Source: Gemmatimonas sp.
GTDB lineage: Bacteria; Gemmatimonadota; Gemmatimonadetes; Longimicrobiales; Longimicrobiaceae
Direction: 5' to 3'
NCBI GenBank assembly: GCA_009380025.1
Contig: WHSP01000011.1
Coordinates: 1-57,504 of the forward strand
DNA length: 57,504 bases
The notes beneath the pieces were generated by a model. That model saw nothing but the letters and a program-made list of their open reading frames with translations, had not been told where the DNA came from and did no database searches. Of the stretch, positions 1 to 7,851 are shown piece after piece. Numbering within the stretch: position 1 is the stretch's first letter; each line of letters begins with the position of its first letter. Position numbers and translations under genes: made by a program.

Positions 1-39
1 AAGGAGAGGGGAAGAGCCTCGCTGGACACAGCCGGCCCT

Positions 40-345
40 TCAGGCGCGGTGGGTTTGATCGAAGTCGAATTCCGGGATGGGGTCGGGTTCGGTAGGATCG
101 AAGGTGGGCGTCTGGTCGAGGTCGAGGAAGGGGTCGACGTCGAGGGCCGGGTTCTCGGAAGGCGGGGTGTGAGGAAGGTTGAGGTGGCGGAGGATGCTGG
201 TCGTGGTGAAGGGATCGGTGAGGAAGGCGAGGATCCTCATCTCGGCGCCCACTCGGGGCAGATCAGAGGGAAGACGTGGTAGATGCGAGCGAGCAGGCGG
301 GCCCATTGGGAGCGCGAGGCGCGTCGGGTCCCGTGGCCACGAAAG
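40..345 (-). pseudogene. IS91-family transposase, C-terminal remnant (frameshifted)
   Basis: The minus strand encodes a tail typical of IS91-type (Y2/HUH) transposases: the segment MRILAFLTDP, a Pro/Asp-rich linker and a terminal EFDFDQ-type end just before the stop at 40-42. Upstream, in another frame, the minus strand reads QWARLLARIYHVFPLICPE, the conserved stretch that normally runs straight into GAEMRILAFL. The two halves are separated by one missing base near 245-250, where a CPxC zinc-ribbon cysteine codon would be. Only the last 90-100 residues survive and the catalytic domain is absent, so this is a dead fragment. It sits at the window edge, consistent with assembly breaking at a repeat. 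The family call rests on recalled similarity of the tail. Confidence 0.6.
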
Positions 346-474
346 CGCGAAGAGGAACGGCCGGTCAAAGCCAACGCTGGCGTCCCGCAGCCGCCGCACT
401 CGAGTACGACCGCGACGTACGTCGCGGCGGCCGGCGAGCGGGCTCCGCCTCACTCGCCGTCGCCCGCGTACGGC

Positions 475-1266
475 TCAGTCCTCGATGAGGTCGCCAAACT
501 TCTGAAGGTACAGCGGCCAGCCGCTCTCCGACGCGACGCCGTCGCGCAGCGCCTCCCAACTTTCGCCGTGGCGATCGAGGTTACGGTGCTCCAGCTCCAC
601 ACGCGTCCGTTCAGGCGATTCAGAGGTAAAGCGGATTTCGACCTCGCTGGTTCGCTCGAGGTCTGTCTCGACCTGCCACCGCGGATTGATGTCCCAGCTG
701 ATCACGACCCGATGGGGCGGCTCGTAGGCGAGTACTCGCGCCCAACGGCACTCGCGCCCATCCACGCCGCGGTCATACACATGACCGCCCACCCGCGGCT
801 CGAAAACCGTTTCGGCGATGTCGACGCCCAGCATGTTGTGCTCGCGTGGTTTGATGCGATCGAACTGCTCCGTGAAGACTCGGAACGCCCGCTGGATGGG
901 CGCCGCGACGACGATCTGCGTCCGTACGGACGTTTCCTGTGTCTCTATGGTCATGGAGGACTCCTGGGTTGGATGTTCGACAACCTCTTTGTAGGTCGTC
1001 AGGGCTTTACTCCAAAAGCGGTCGAGCTGGGCGCGAAGGGCGTCCACCCCAACCGGGTCGACGTGGTAGATGCGCCGATTGCCGGCGGGTTGGTCGACCA
1101 CCAATCCCGCGTCCTTCAGCACCTTTAGATGCTGCGAAACTGCCGGACGACTGATCGGAAACTCGGCAGCGAGCTCACCGACTGCTCGCGGACGCTCGAC
1201 GAGGCGTTCGAAGATCGCGCGCCTCATCGGGTCCCCCAGAGCAGTCCACATCGACTCAGTAATCAT
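475..1266 (-). CDS. ArsR-family HTH regulator fused to SRPBCC (AHSA1-like) domain
   Basis: Residues 1-95 form a winged-helix ArsR/SmtB domain (TALGDPMRRAIFERL, recognition helix RPAVSQHLKVLKDAGLV). No metal-binding cysteine motif is visible, so sensing is probably not metal-based. Residues 105-263 match the SRPBCC/AHSA1 ligand-binding fold (start VVAAPIQRAFRVFTEQF, end GWPLYLQKFGDLIED). In many bacteria these two proteins are separate adjacent genes, the ArsR member repressing the pair; here they are one open frame. Met105 (ATG at 952-954) is preceded by AGGAG at the right distance, so a free SRPBCC protein could also be made. The start at 1266 lies just downstream of a clear palindrome at 1276-1291, which suggests autorepression. 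The small-molecule ligand is unknown. Confidence 0.85.
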   Translation of the reverse strand: MITESMWTALGDPMRRAIFERLVERPRAVGELAAEFPISRPAVSQHLKVLKDAGLVVDQPAGNRRIYHVDPVGVDALRAQLDRFWSKALTTYKEVVEHPTQESSMTIETQETSVRTQIVVAAPIQRAFRVFTEQFDRIKPREHNMLGVDIAETVFEPRVGGHVYDRGVDGRECRWARVLAYEPPHRVVISWDINPRWQVETDLERTSEVEIRFTSESPERTRVELEHRNLDRHGESWEALRDGVASESGWPLYLQKFGDLIED

Positions 1267-1269
1267 CTG

Positions 1270-1291
1270 CTTACGGTAAGTTATTACTTAC
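1270..1291. promoter_or_regulatory. Probable ArsR operator (overlapping palindromes)
   Basis: GTAAGT-TATT-ACTTAC at 1276-1291 is a perfect 6-4-6 inverted repeat 10 bases before the ArsR-SRPBCC start codon. It overlaps a second palindrome, CTTAC-G-GTAAG, at 1270-1280. AT-rich dyads next to the start are typical ArsR-family operators. Regulation is inferred from position and symmetry. Confidence 0.55.
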
Positions 1292-1490
1292 GTACCCCGC
1301 CGTCAAGGACGCCATGTCTCGAGCTGGCTTGTGTTGTCCAGTCGAGCGCTCGCTCCTGAGCGCTTCCTCAAGGGGGTGCTCCCGTCGCTCAACCGGCGAC
1401 GGGTGACCTGGCCGAATGGGATCGAGCGGCCGAAGAGGGTGCGCTACACTGGAGGCAGGTCCGCGCGGACGTGTTGGCCATCGTCCCGTC

Positions 1491-1718
1491 GGCGCCCGCG
1501 CGGGAGCGGCTATCCTCCTCGACCGGATCGAGGATGCCGATGCCGGTCACCACTGACCCGTTCCCCTCCGAGCGACGCGATTGATCGGGTCGGCGGTTTG
1601 GTCGGCGAAGGGCTCGATTGACTCCTATCTCCGCCTTCCTTACGGTCCCCGAAGCATCGAATCCCGGCCGCAAGGACATTTGGATTCTATCGCTTCCCTG
1701 GCATCCGTGGGCAAATGA
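1491..1718 (+). pseudogene. MocR/PLP-dependent regulator, degraded C-terminal remnant
   Basis: One frame reads AAILLDRIEDADA, then an in-frame stop, then GSIDSYLRLPY followed by a tail ending near SIASLASVGK. These pieces resemble, in order, the aminotransferase-domain helix and the terminal DxYLRLPF-type motif of GntR/MocR regulators. The in-frame stop, the missing N-terminal two-thirds and the poor conservation between pieces indicate a decayed remnant. It overlaps the start of the GNAT fragment at 1715. The stretch 1292-1490 shows no convincing gene. The call is tentative. Confidence 0.35.
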
Positions 1719-1858
1719 CGATCGAGGTTCGACCGGCGACCACCGACCGCGACCTCCGGGTGATCATCGAGATCTTCAGCGATACCTGGCCTGCCAGGCG
1801 TCTCCGGCGCTCCGAACAGAGGATCAATCGGCATGCTTCACCGCATGCAGCCGTCTAG
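1715..1858 (+). pseudogene. GNAT acetyltransferase, N-terminal fragment
   Basis: The frame begins MTIEVRPATTDRDLRVIIEIF, the usual first beta strand and helix of a GNAT N-acetyltransferase, but after about 28 residues it loses similarity and stops at 1856-1858. No acetyl-CoA-binding motif A is present. The fragment collides with the 3' end of the convergent LytTR gene at 1855. It looks like a gene truncated by rearrangement. A functional 47-residue peptide is unlikely. Confidence 0.4.
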
Positions 1859-2598
1859 ACGCTCATCAACTCGCGGAAGGCTCGCGCGCGGCGGCGTGAA
1901 AGTGTCACCTCCTGTCCGTTTTCAAGTTCGGCCATGAGCCGGCCGCCGAACCACGGGTGAATGCCACAGACGGCCTTTAGATTGATGATTTGGCTGCGGT
2001 TCGCGCGGAAGAATACGCGCTCGTCCAGCCGGGCTTCGAGCTGGTTGAGAGATCGGTTGATCAGCGGCTTCTCTTTGCCGAAAAAGACTCGCGTGTAGTT
2101 GCCCTCTGATTCGAAGAGACGGATGGTGCCCAGCTCGACCAGCCACGACCGCTCCCCTTCGGTCACGAAGACGCGGTCGTGCGGCGACAACGGTGCGTTG
2201 GCGTGATCGGGACTAGACTCTCCCGGCAGCGAACTGGCCGACCCGGCGCGCCACGCGGCCATGAGACGCTCAACGGTGCCCGCTAGTCGCTTCGGGTCGA
2301 TTGGCTTGACCAGGTAGTCCAAGGCACTGACCTCGAACGCACGCAGTGCGTATTCGTCGTACGCCGTGGTGAAGACGACCAGCGGAACGGCCTCGAGGGA
2401 CGCGAGCAGCTCGAAGCCGCTCTCCCCCGGCATCTGCACGTCCAGGAACAGCAGGTCCGGCTCCAGGTCATCGATCGCCCTCCGTGCTTCTGTCGCATTC
2501 TGTGCCTCACCCACGATCTCGACCTCAGGGTGCTGGCTAAGGAGACGGCGGAGCTCGCTGCGCGCCAGGCGCTCGTCCTCGATGATCAGGGCTCTCAA
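1855..2598 (-). CDS. LytTR-family response regulator
   Basis: A receiver domain (about residues 1-120: acidic pair in ALIIEDERLAR, phospho-acceptor Asp in LLFLDVQMPG, Lys in LDYLVKPI) is followed by a variable linker and a C-terminal LytTR DNA-binding domain (ESEGNYTRVFF, FFRANRSQIINLKAV, end LSRRRARAFRELM). The start is placed at TTG 2596-2598, which overlaps the TGA stop of the upstream kinase as TTGA and gives a normal-length N terminus directly before RALIIEDE; a longer in-frame extension exists but is not conserved-looking. Cognate kinase is the overlapping gene. LytTR regulators usually bind paired direct repeats; none was identified here with confidence. Targets are unknown. Confidence 0.9.
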   Translation of the reverse strand: MRALIIEDERLARSELRRLLSQHPEVEIVGEAQNATEARRAIDDLEPDLLFLDVQMPGESGFELLASLEAVPLVVFTTAYDEYALRAFEVSALDYLVKPIDPKRLAGTVERLMAAWRAGSASSLPGESSPDHANAPLSPHDRVFVTEGERSWLVELGTIRLFESEGNYTRVFFGKEKPLINRSLNQLEARLDERVFFRANRSQIINLKAVCGIHPWFGGRLMAELENGQEVTLSRRRARAFRELMSV

Positions 2599-3653
2599 TG
2601 TACGATCGAGGGCGGGTGTGACACGGTGTGCGCTGGCTGCCGGGTCCCGATCGGAACCACGACATCGCACGCTACTTCACTCGGTTCCAGCTGACGGAGC
2701 TGGAACGACACCCCTTCGCCGAACATCAGTCGCAGCCGCTCCAGCGAGTTGGTCAGGCCGATGCCTCTTCTCCCCGGCTCGTCTCCGAGTGTGCCAGTGT
2801 TCGTCACCCGGATGTGCAGATCCTGCGATGATCTCTGGACGTCGACACGGACGCTCCCGCCTTTTGGAAGTCGCGCGATCCCGTGCTTGATCGCGTTCTC
2901 GACCAGATTCTGGATCAGCATCGGGGGAACGGCGACGTCCAGTGACTGCAGGTCGGAGTCGATCTCATACCGGAGTCGGCTCTCGAAGCGGAGGGACTCC
3001 AGTTCCAGGTAGTGCTTCGTGGCTTCCAGTTCTTCTTCAAGAGTAGTGGTTCGGGCGCGGCTCAGTTGCAGGGTATGGCGAAGCAGCGCGGCCAGCCTGG
3101 TGACCGCTTCTTGCGCACGCGAGGGATTCTCCGTGATCAATCCGCGTAGGCTGTTGAGGCTGTTGAAGAGGAAATGCGGGTTGAGCTGCGCGCGCAGGGC
3201 TTTCAACTCCGTTTCACGCATCCCCAATTCGAGACGCAGTTTCTCCGCCTCGGCCAGGTGAACGCGGCGTAGGTTGTGATAGCCGAGGTACAACAGGATC
3301 CATCCCAGCACGAAGATGAGGTGGATCGAGAAGATCGTCGTCAGCGGACCGGTCCGCTCCGCCGCCGTGATGGTCAGGAGGAGCAGTGGCAGGAGGATCA
3401 GGACCATTACACCTGTGACAATCACTGCGGCAAACACGACCCGCGGGGCGAGCCGGCGGAGAGGAAGCCAAAGCCAACCACGGCGTAGCATGAATCTCCG
3501 CAACTGATCCGTCAGGAACAGGCCGATGGCAATACCCGTCGCTGTCCGCAGCGCCACCGTCCACCGCATGCCGCCGTACAGACTTGGGATGCCAGCCGCG
3601 AGTAGGCCGTAAAACGACCAACCTGCAATCTGACACTTCCAGTACAGGCTCAT
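2595..3653 (-). CDS. LytS/YehU-type sensor histidine kinase
   Basis: This is a membrane sensor of 352 residues. The first about 135 residues contain four hydrophobic segments, with no extracellular sensory domain large enough to name. A short coiled coil leads into the His_kinase domain with the phospho-acceptor in ALRAQLNPHFLFNSLNSLRG (about residues 155-175). The GHKL ATPase domain follows: N box LIQNLVENAIKHGI and G box RRGIGLTNSLERL. It phosphorylates the LytTR regulator whose TTG start overlaps its stop codon, so the two form an operon. Upstream, 3654-3779 is a short non-coding gap. The signal sensed cannot be deduced. Confidence 0.9.
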   Translation of the reverse strand: MSLYWKCQIAGWSFYGLLAAGIPSLYGGMRWTVALRTATGIAIGLFLTDQLRRFMLRRGWLWLPLRRLAPRVVFAAVIVTGVMVLILLPLLLLTITAAERTGPLTTIFSIHLIFVLGWILLYLGYHNLRRVHLAEAEKLRLELGMRETELKALRAQLNPHFLFNSLNSLRGLITENPSRAQEAVTRLAALLRHTLQLSRARTTTLEEELEATKHYLELESLRFESRLRYEIDSDLQSLDVAVPPMLIQNLVENAIKHGIARLPKGGSVRVDVQRSSQDLHIRVTNTGTLGDEPGRRGIGLTNSLERLRLMFGEGVSFQLRQLEPSEVACDVVVPIGTRQPAHTVSHPPSIVH

Positions 3654-3779
3654 GGTCCCCCAGTTGAGAGTTCCGCGAGGGCATCAATTCGACTCCAGCC
3701 GGTTCCATCACTTTGCGCGTGCCATTTGAGACCCAACGCGTCGGAGGGCGGGTTGGCACGGCATGCGCCGGGGGTCCGA

Positions 3780-4364
3780 TCAGCCACGACGCATGAAGTA
3801 GGTCTCGACGGCCAATACGGGGCCGGTTCCTGTCACCACAAAACCGAATCGTCGATAGAATTCGACGTTCTCCGGGCGATCAGTCTCCAGGTACCCGACC
3901 ATTCCGATCCGATCGAGTTCCGCGCAGTACTTCTCCATGAGCGTGCTACCGACACGCCGGCCCTGAGCCTCGGGCTCGACCCCAATTGGACCCAAGTGAG
4001 AATGAGGCTCCCTCGGGTCGTGCCTGGACCAGGTTGATACCCAGGAAATCACTCTGAGGGCCGAACCCAATCCAAGTCCGGACACCATTCTCGGCATCAT
4101 CCGGAGCTTCTCGAGTGCCGAGAACTGGCAGGAGGGAGACCGAACCCAGTGCACCACTCCGAGGATACGCGAGCCATCCGTCGCCACGAGCTGTCTGCCC
4201 TTCATAGCCGCCAGTCCGATTCGGAAGAACTCCTCGTTCGATTCTAGGTTCGACGGGCCAAACGCGGCCACGTGGACGGGATTGGTAACGAAGGCCCGCG
4301 CGAGGACCCCGATCGCGGTCTCGGTCTGCTCGGTGGGCAACGGGGTGATCGTGATCTGCGACAT
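3780..4364 (-). CDS. GNAT-family N-acetyltransferase
   Basis: A 194-residue single-domain GNAT enzyme. Motif A for acetyl-CoA is visible as LGPIGVEPEAQGRRVGSTLM (about residues 125-145), followed by helix MEKYCAELDR and the terminal strand-turn ENVEFYRRFGFVVTG. A purine-rich Shine-Dalgarno (GGGGGAGAG) precedes ATG 4364. Substrate cannot be assigned; acylated small molecules or antibiotics are possible. It stands alone between the two-component pair and an ABC transporter remnant. Confidence 0.85.
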   Translation of the reverse strand: MSQITITPLPTEQTETAIGVLARAFVTNPVHVAAFGPSNLESNEEFFRIGLAAMKGRQLVATDGSRILGVVHWVRSPSCQFSALEKLRMMPRMVSGLGLGSALRVISWVSTWSRHDPREPHSHLGPIGVEPEAQGRRVGSTLMEKYCAELDRIGMVGYLETDRPENVEFYRRFGFVVTGTGPVLAVETYFMRRG

Positions 4365-4757
4365 GTTGCTCTCCCCCTCTACAGCCGGCTGCGACGCGCT
4401 GGACGTCGCCGCCGGGATTCAGTGTCCAGTGTGCCTCGCAAGTGCGTCGAGGATCACCGACCAACCCTTCCGGTGCAGCTCGTTCCCCGTCCTCCTCCAG
4501 CGTAAAGCAGGGTCGATCGCCGCTCGAACCGACGCCGAGAAGCAAATAGGGTACGTCGTTCAGCGCCACCCACTCCGGTTGCGAGACGAAGGACGCATCG
4601 GAGTCCTTCCCGGCTTGCGCATCGGCAGCTGATCGCGGTGGCCACGAGCAACGGCCTCGCTCTGGCTGCATGGCCGCGGCTGGTGCGATTTCGTACTCCA
4701 TGTTCGAGAGGCTCCGCAAAGTTGATCCGCGATTCGGCGACACGAAAGCTAGCCTAG
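4365..4757. other. About 390 bp without a recognisable gene
   Basis: The minus strand is open through much of this stretch and contains the phrase PEWVALNDVPYLLLGVG, which has a protein-like texture, but no start with a ribosome site and no family I recognise. It may be a remnant of a further gene. The plus-strand frames do not look coding until the ABC permease fragment begins near 4758. Confidence 0.4.
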
Positions 4758-5150
4758 CTAGTGCTTGGACTCGTTGCCCGCTACGCGATCATCGGGGTGC
4801 GCGTTATGGCTGCCGCAGTCGCGCAGAGTTCACCTACGCTCGAGGAAGCGGCTGCCGTCGTGGGCGGCGGACCTGTCCGGACGTTACGGAGAATCGTCCT
4901 ACCGATGCATGCGCGAGAAATCCTCGCTGCTTGGATGCTGACCCTGGTGTTCTGTCTGCGGGACCTGGATACGGTCGTTCTCTTCTATCCTCCCGGACTC
5001 GAGCCGCTCACCGTGCGGATCTTGACGTTGGAGGCGAACGGGCCGCCGTCTGTAATTGCAGGACTGGCGATCGCACAGATTGGGGTGACAGCCCTGTTGC
5101 TCGTCGCAACGGCCGCTACGACGCGGATCCGTCGCAAGCATCCGGCATGA
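4758..5150 (+). pseudogene. ABC importer permease, C-terminal fragment
   Basis: The reading frame encodes the last about 130 residues of a binding-protein-dependent permease. The EAA loop that contacts the ATPase is clear (LEEAAAVVGGGPVRTLRRIVLP), followed by two hydrophobic segments. Iron(III), thiamine or phosphonate permeases of this type are 250-550 residues long, so the N-terminal part is gone; a TAG at 4755-4757 closes the frame upstream. The stop overlaps the following ATPase start as ATGA, the normal operon layout. Substrate is unknown; the loop resembles FbpB/ThiP-like permeases. Confidence 0.7.
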
Positions 5151-5745
5151 CGCCGGCAATCTCCCTCGAGCAGGTTGGCCTCCGCTATGGGGGCATCGAT
5201 GTACTCAGCGGACTGTCGTTGTCGGTAGCGGCCGGCGAAGCCGTTACCTTGGTGGGTCCGTCAGGCAGTGGGAAGAGCAGCCATCCGGGTTGCCCTCGGC
5301 CTCGTCGCCCCCCACCAGGGCATCGTTCGGATCGGTTCCGAGATCGCGAGCGAGCCCGGACGGATCCTCCATCCCACCTGAGAATCGCGACCTGTCCGTT
5401 GTGTTCCAGGAACTGGCGCTCTGGCCGCACCTCACGGTGGAGCACAACCTGGGCTTTGGGCTCGAGGCGAAAGGTGTACCACGCGCGGTGCGGCGCAGCC
5501 AGGTCAATGACATGCTCCAGCAGGTGGGCCTTGATGATAAAGCCAGACGGTACCCAGGTCAGCTCTCAGGGGGCGAACGCCAACGCGTCGCGATTGCCCG
5601 TGCACTGGTGCTGCGCCCGCGCGCCGTGCTGCTCGACGAACCGCTGACCAATCTCGACGTCGTGCTGCGCCGCGATCTCTTTGCTGTGCTTCACGAGCTC
5701 CTCACTGACACAGGATCGGCCGCTCTTTACGTCACGCATGATCTG
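5147..5745 (+). pseudogene. ABC transporter ATPase, frameshifted and truncated
   Basis: ATG 5147 opens a typical ATPase: Walker A LVGPSGSGKSS near 5250-5280. The frame then breaks twice: the continuation IRVALGLVAPHQGIVRIG is in a second frame, and PENRDLSVVFQELALWPHLT in a third from about 5385. The Q loop, signature QLSGGERQRVAIARAL, Walker B VLLDEPLTNLD and switch YVTHDLDE are otherwise intact. After THDLDE (about 5745) similarity ends abruptly and a different gene fragment begins. The C-terminal domain is missing. With two frameshifts and a truncation this is not functional as read, though single-base sequencing errors cannot be excluded. Confidence 0.75.
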
Positions 5746-6169
5746 GATGAACGCTCGCCGGGTTCGGGACAACCGCGGCGCCGACCCGGGCAAGACGCTC
5801 GAACGCTACCGCGATGTGGCCGGGCGAAGGACCGCACCCTCCGGTCACCACTGGGCCTGGTTGGGCGAGATCGTCATCCACGGCGAGGACATCCGCCGGT
5901 CGCTCGGACTGCCCAGCCCTACCAGGCCGGAGACCGCGGCCATCGTCGCCGAACAGTTCGCCCGCCGGGACTTCACCGTGCCCAGCCGGACGGCCACCCA
6001 AGGTCTCCGGTTGCGGGCCACCGATTCCGATTTTGTCTCCGGCGACGGCCCAGAGGCCAGCGGCCCGACACTGTCGCTACTGATGGCGATGGCCGGGCGG
6101 AGCAGCCACCTCGACGACCTCTGCGGCGAGGGTGTCGCAAGACTTGGTGCGACTACCAACCACCGGTGA
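5746..6169 (+). pseudogene. Mycothiol-dependent maleylpyruvate isomerase-like protein, C-terminal fragment
   Basis: From about 5750 the sequence encodes the C-terminal half of the TIGR03083-type family (DinB-like, actinobacterial, often annotated mycothiol-dependent maleylpyruvate isomerase). Diagnostic phrases are WLGEIVIHGEDIRRSLG, FTVPSRTATQGLRLRATD and GPTLSLLMAMAGRSSHLDDL. The N-terminal metal-binding half is absent, replaced by the ABC ATPase remnant. Mycothiol is made by Actinobacteria, which marks this point as the left border of a foreign block. The fragment ends at TGA 6167-6169 and converges on the lactonase gene; 6170-6335 holds no gene. Confidence 0.65.
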
Positions 6170-6335
6170 GGCGTGGTGAGCGGGTGTACCCGGAACCTAC
6201 GGCCGAGTATCCAGGTGCCGGGGGGATCGTGACGAACATGTGAGAGTGCGGCGACCCGTGGGTCCGGAGCTGGCGACGCTCGTTGCCAGCGCAGGGTTTG
6301 CCGGGGAGTTCTGGGTACCCCCCGTTGCAGGAGTA

Positions 6336-7130
6336 TCAGGGCCGACCGGCGTGCGGCACGTCGACGCGGTGGGTGAGCACGATGCCGTCCGAAGCGCCCT
6401 GGCGGCCGTAGTTGTTGGCGACGATGTAGAGGGTGCGGCCGTCGTTTCCGCCGAGCATGCAGGCGAAGCAGCCCCGGTCGGCCTCGACGACGTCCAGCAC
6501 CGTGCCGCCGGCGGCCACGCGCACGCAGCGCTGACTGGGAACGCTGGCGTACCAGATAGCCCCTTCGGCGTCCGCGCAGATGCCATCGGGCGCCGATCCG
6601 GGGCCGAGGTCTGCCCAGATCCGCCGGTCGGCCAGTTCGCCGGACTCGGTGATGGTCCAGGCTGTCAGCCGGTCGGCATGGGATTCGGCGACCACGAGCG
6701 TGTCGTCGCCGAGGATCGCCATCCCGTTGGGGAACCAGACGTCGTCGGCCACCTCCCGGCCGCTTCCATCGGGGTCGACGACGGCCACGATGCCGGGCTT
6801 GGATTCCTCCCATGGCATCGACCCGGGCATGTTGACCCAGGTCCGTCCCGCTGCATCCACCACGATCTCGTTGAACGGCTGCCCTGCCGCGCCGTACGGC
6901 GACAGGTCGGCTCCCGCCCGGACGCCGTCGGGTGTCGTGGCCACCAGCCGGCCGTCGGGCAGCCAGTCGATCGAGAACGGCAAGCCGTCCACCCGGGCGG
7001 CCACTTCTCGGTTGCCGGCAGCGTCGAAGACCAGCACTTCGCCGGCCATCCAGTCGCACATCCAGAACTGTCCGTCGTGCCAGCGCGGGGACTCTCCCAT
7101 TTGGATCCCCGTCGCGAAGAGCTCAGTCAT
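6336..7130 (-). CDS. SMP-30/gluconolactonase-family protein
   Basis: A 264-residue six-bladed beta-propeller of the SMP-30/LRE family, which hydrolyses sugar lactones using a single divalent metal. Motifs seen: GESPRWHDGQFWMCDW (first metal-binding Glu), FNEIVVDAAGRTWVN, WFPNGMAILGDDTLVVAES and GSAPDGICADAEGAIWYAS. The ATG at 7128-7130 gives the family's usual N terminus; an upstream in-frame ATG at 7142 is possible. The first 8 bases overlap the stop of the RibD-like gene, so the two are translationally coupled. Natural substrate is unknown. Its closest style is actinobacterial. Confidence 0.85.
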   Translation of the reverse strand: MTELFATGIQMGESPRWHDGQFWMCDWMAGEVLVFDAAGNREVAARVDGLPFSIDWLPDGRLVATTPDGVRAGADLSPYGAAGQPFNEIVVDAAGRTWVNMPGSMPWEESKPGIVAVVDPDGSGREVADDVWFPNGMAILGDDTLVVAESHADRLTAWTITESGELADRRIWADLGPGSAPDGICADAEGAIWYASVPSQRCVRVAAGGTVLDVVEADRGCFACMLGGNDGRTLYIVANNYGRQGASDGIVLTHRVDVPHAGRP

Positions 7131-7755
7131 GACTATGCCCACCTGTCAGGTCTTGCACCGGTTGGGGGTAGGTGACGCCGTAGCGAATGTGCGTGACGCC
7201 GGCGCCTTCCACGACCTGCAGCTGGGTGAGTTCGATGCCGCGGCGTTTGATGCCGTCGAGGTAGCGGATGCCGTCGTGAAGGAGGACGGGGACGAGGTCG
7301 ATCCTGATCTCTTCGAGGACGCCGAGGTCGAGGCATTGCCGGATGATGTCGGCCGCGGCGACGTTGATGTCTCCGTCGCCGGCGATCTCTCGTGCCAGGC
7401 GCAGCGCTTCTTCGAGGTTGTCGACGAAGGTGATCGGGGCGTCCGGAACCGGCGGCCATCCTTCGGGCGGCGGGCGGTGGGTGACCACGATGGTCGGTGA
7501 GTTGCCGGGCGGTCTGCCGCCCCACCCTTGGGCGTCGTCGAAGATGCCCCGGCCGGCAATGAACGCGCCCTCGGTGTCATTTTGATGCCAGTAGTCCGCG
7601 CTGGCCTGCGACATGTGGAACGTCAGCCCGTAGCCGGCGAGTGGCACCTCGACATCGCCGCTGTCGTACCAGTCGAACAGGTGCCCGACCTTGCCCTCGG
7701 CATTGGCGATGAACCCGTCGAGGGAGACGGTGTGGCTTGCGAACACGGTGCCCAT
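7123..7755 (-). CDS. Dihydrofolate reductase-family (RibD C-terminal-like) protein
   Basis: A 210-residue protein with the RibD-C/DHFR-like Rossmann fold common in Actinobacteria. Family features: start GTVFASHTVSLDGFIA, GRGIFDDAQGWGG, TIVVTHRPPP, and the nucleotide-binding DINVAAADIIRQCLDLG near the C terminus. NADPH-dependent reductase activity is likely but the substrate is unknown. ATG 7755 is chosen because conservation starts there. It overlaps the stop of a 25-codon open frame that has the better Shine-Dalgarno (see 7755-7832). It lies divergent from an HxlR regulator across a large palindrome and overlaps the lactonase gene, so all three are probably controlled together. Confidence 0.8.
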   Translation of the reverse strand: MGTVFASHTVSLDGFIANAEGKVGHLFDWYDSGDVEVPLAGYGLTFHMSQASADYWHQNDTEGAFIAGRGIFDDAQGWGGRPPGNSPTIVVTHRPPPEGWPPVPDAPITFVDNLEEALRLAREIAGDGDINVAAADIIRQCLDLGVLEEIRIDLVPVLLHDGIRYLDGIKRRGIELTQLQVVEGAGVTHIRYGVTYPQPVQDLTGGHSHD

Positions 7756-7832
7756 CACTGCCACCCAGCCTTGTTCGGGGTGCCAGGCACCTGCGTGCCT
7801 GGACCGGTGAGGTGTCTCGTTGCTGTGGTCAT
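7755..7832 (-). CDS. Possible 25-residue leader ORF
   Basis: ATG 7830-7832 follows a strong Shine-Dalgarno (GGGAGGAGC) and opens a 25-codon frame ending at TGA 7755-7757. That stop overlaps the ATG of the RibD-like gene as TGATG. This layout fits translational coupling through a short leader. Alternatively the leader is the true N terminus of the reductase and a base was lost. No similarity is recognised in the peptide. Confidence 0.35.
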   Translation of the reverse strand: MTTATRHLTGPGTQVPGTPNKAGWQ

Positions 7833-7851
7833 GCTCCTCCCTTTCTGGTGA

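Noticed and set aside
3946-4743. Minus-strand frame of 265 codons before and across the GNAT gene
   Set aside because: The downstream half is out of frame inside the GNAT gene; the upstream half has protein-like texture but no start signal or known family, so it is only noted as a non-gene stretch.
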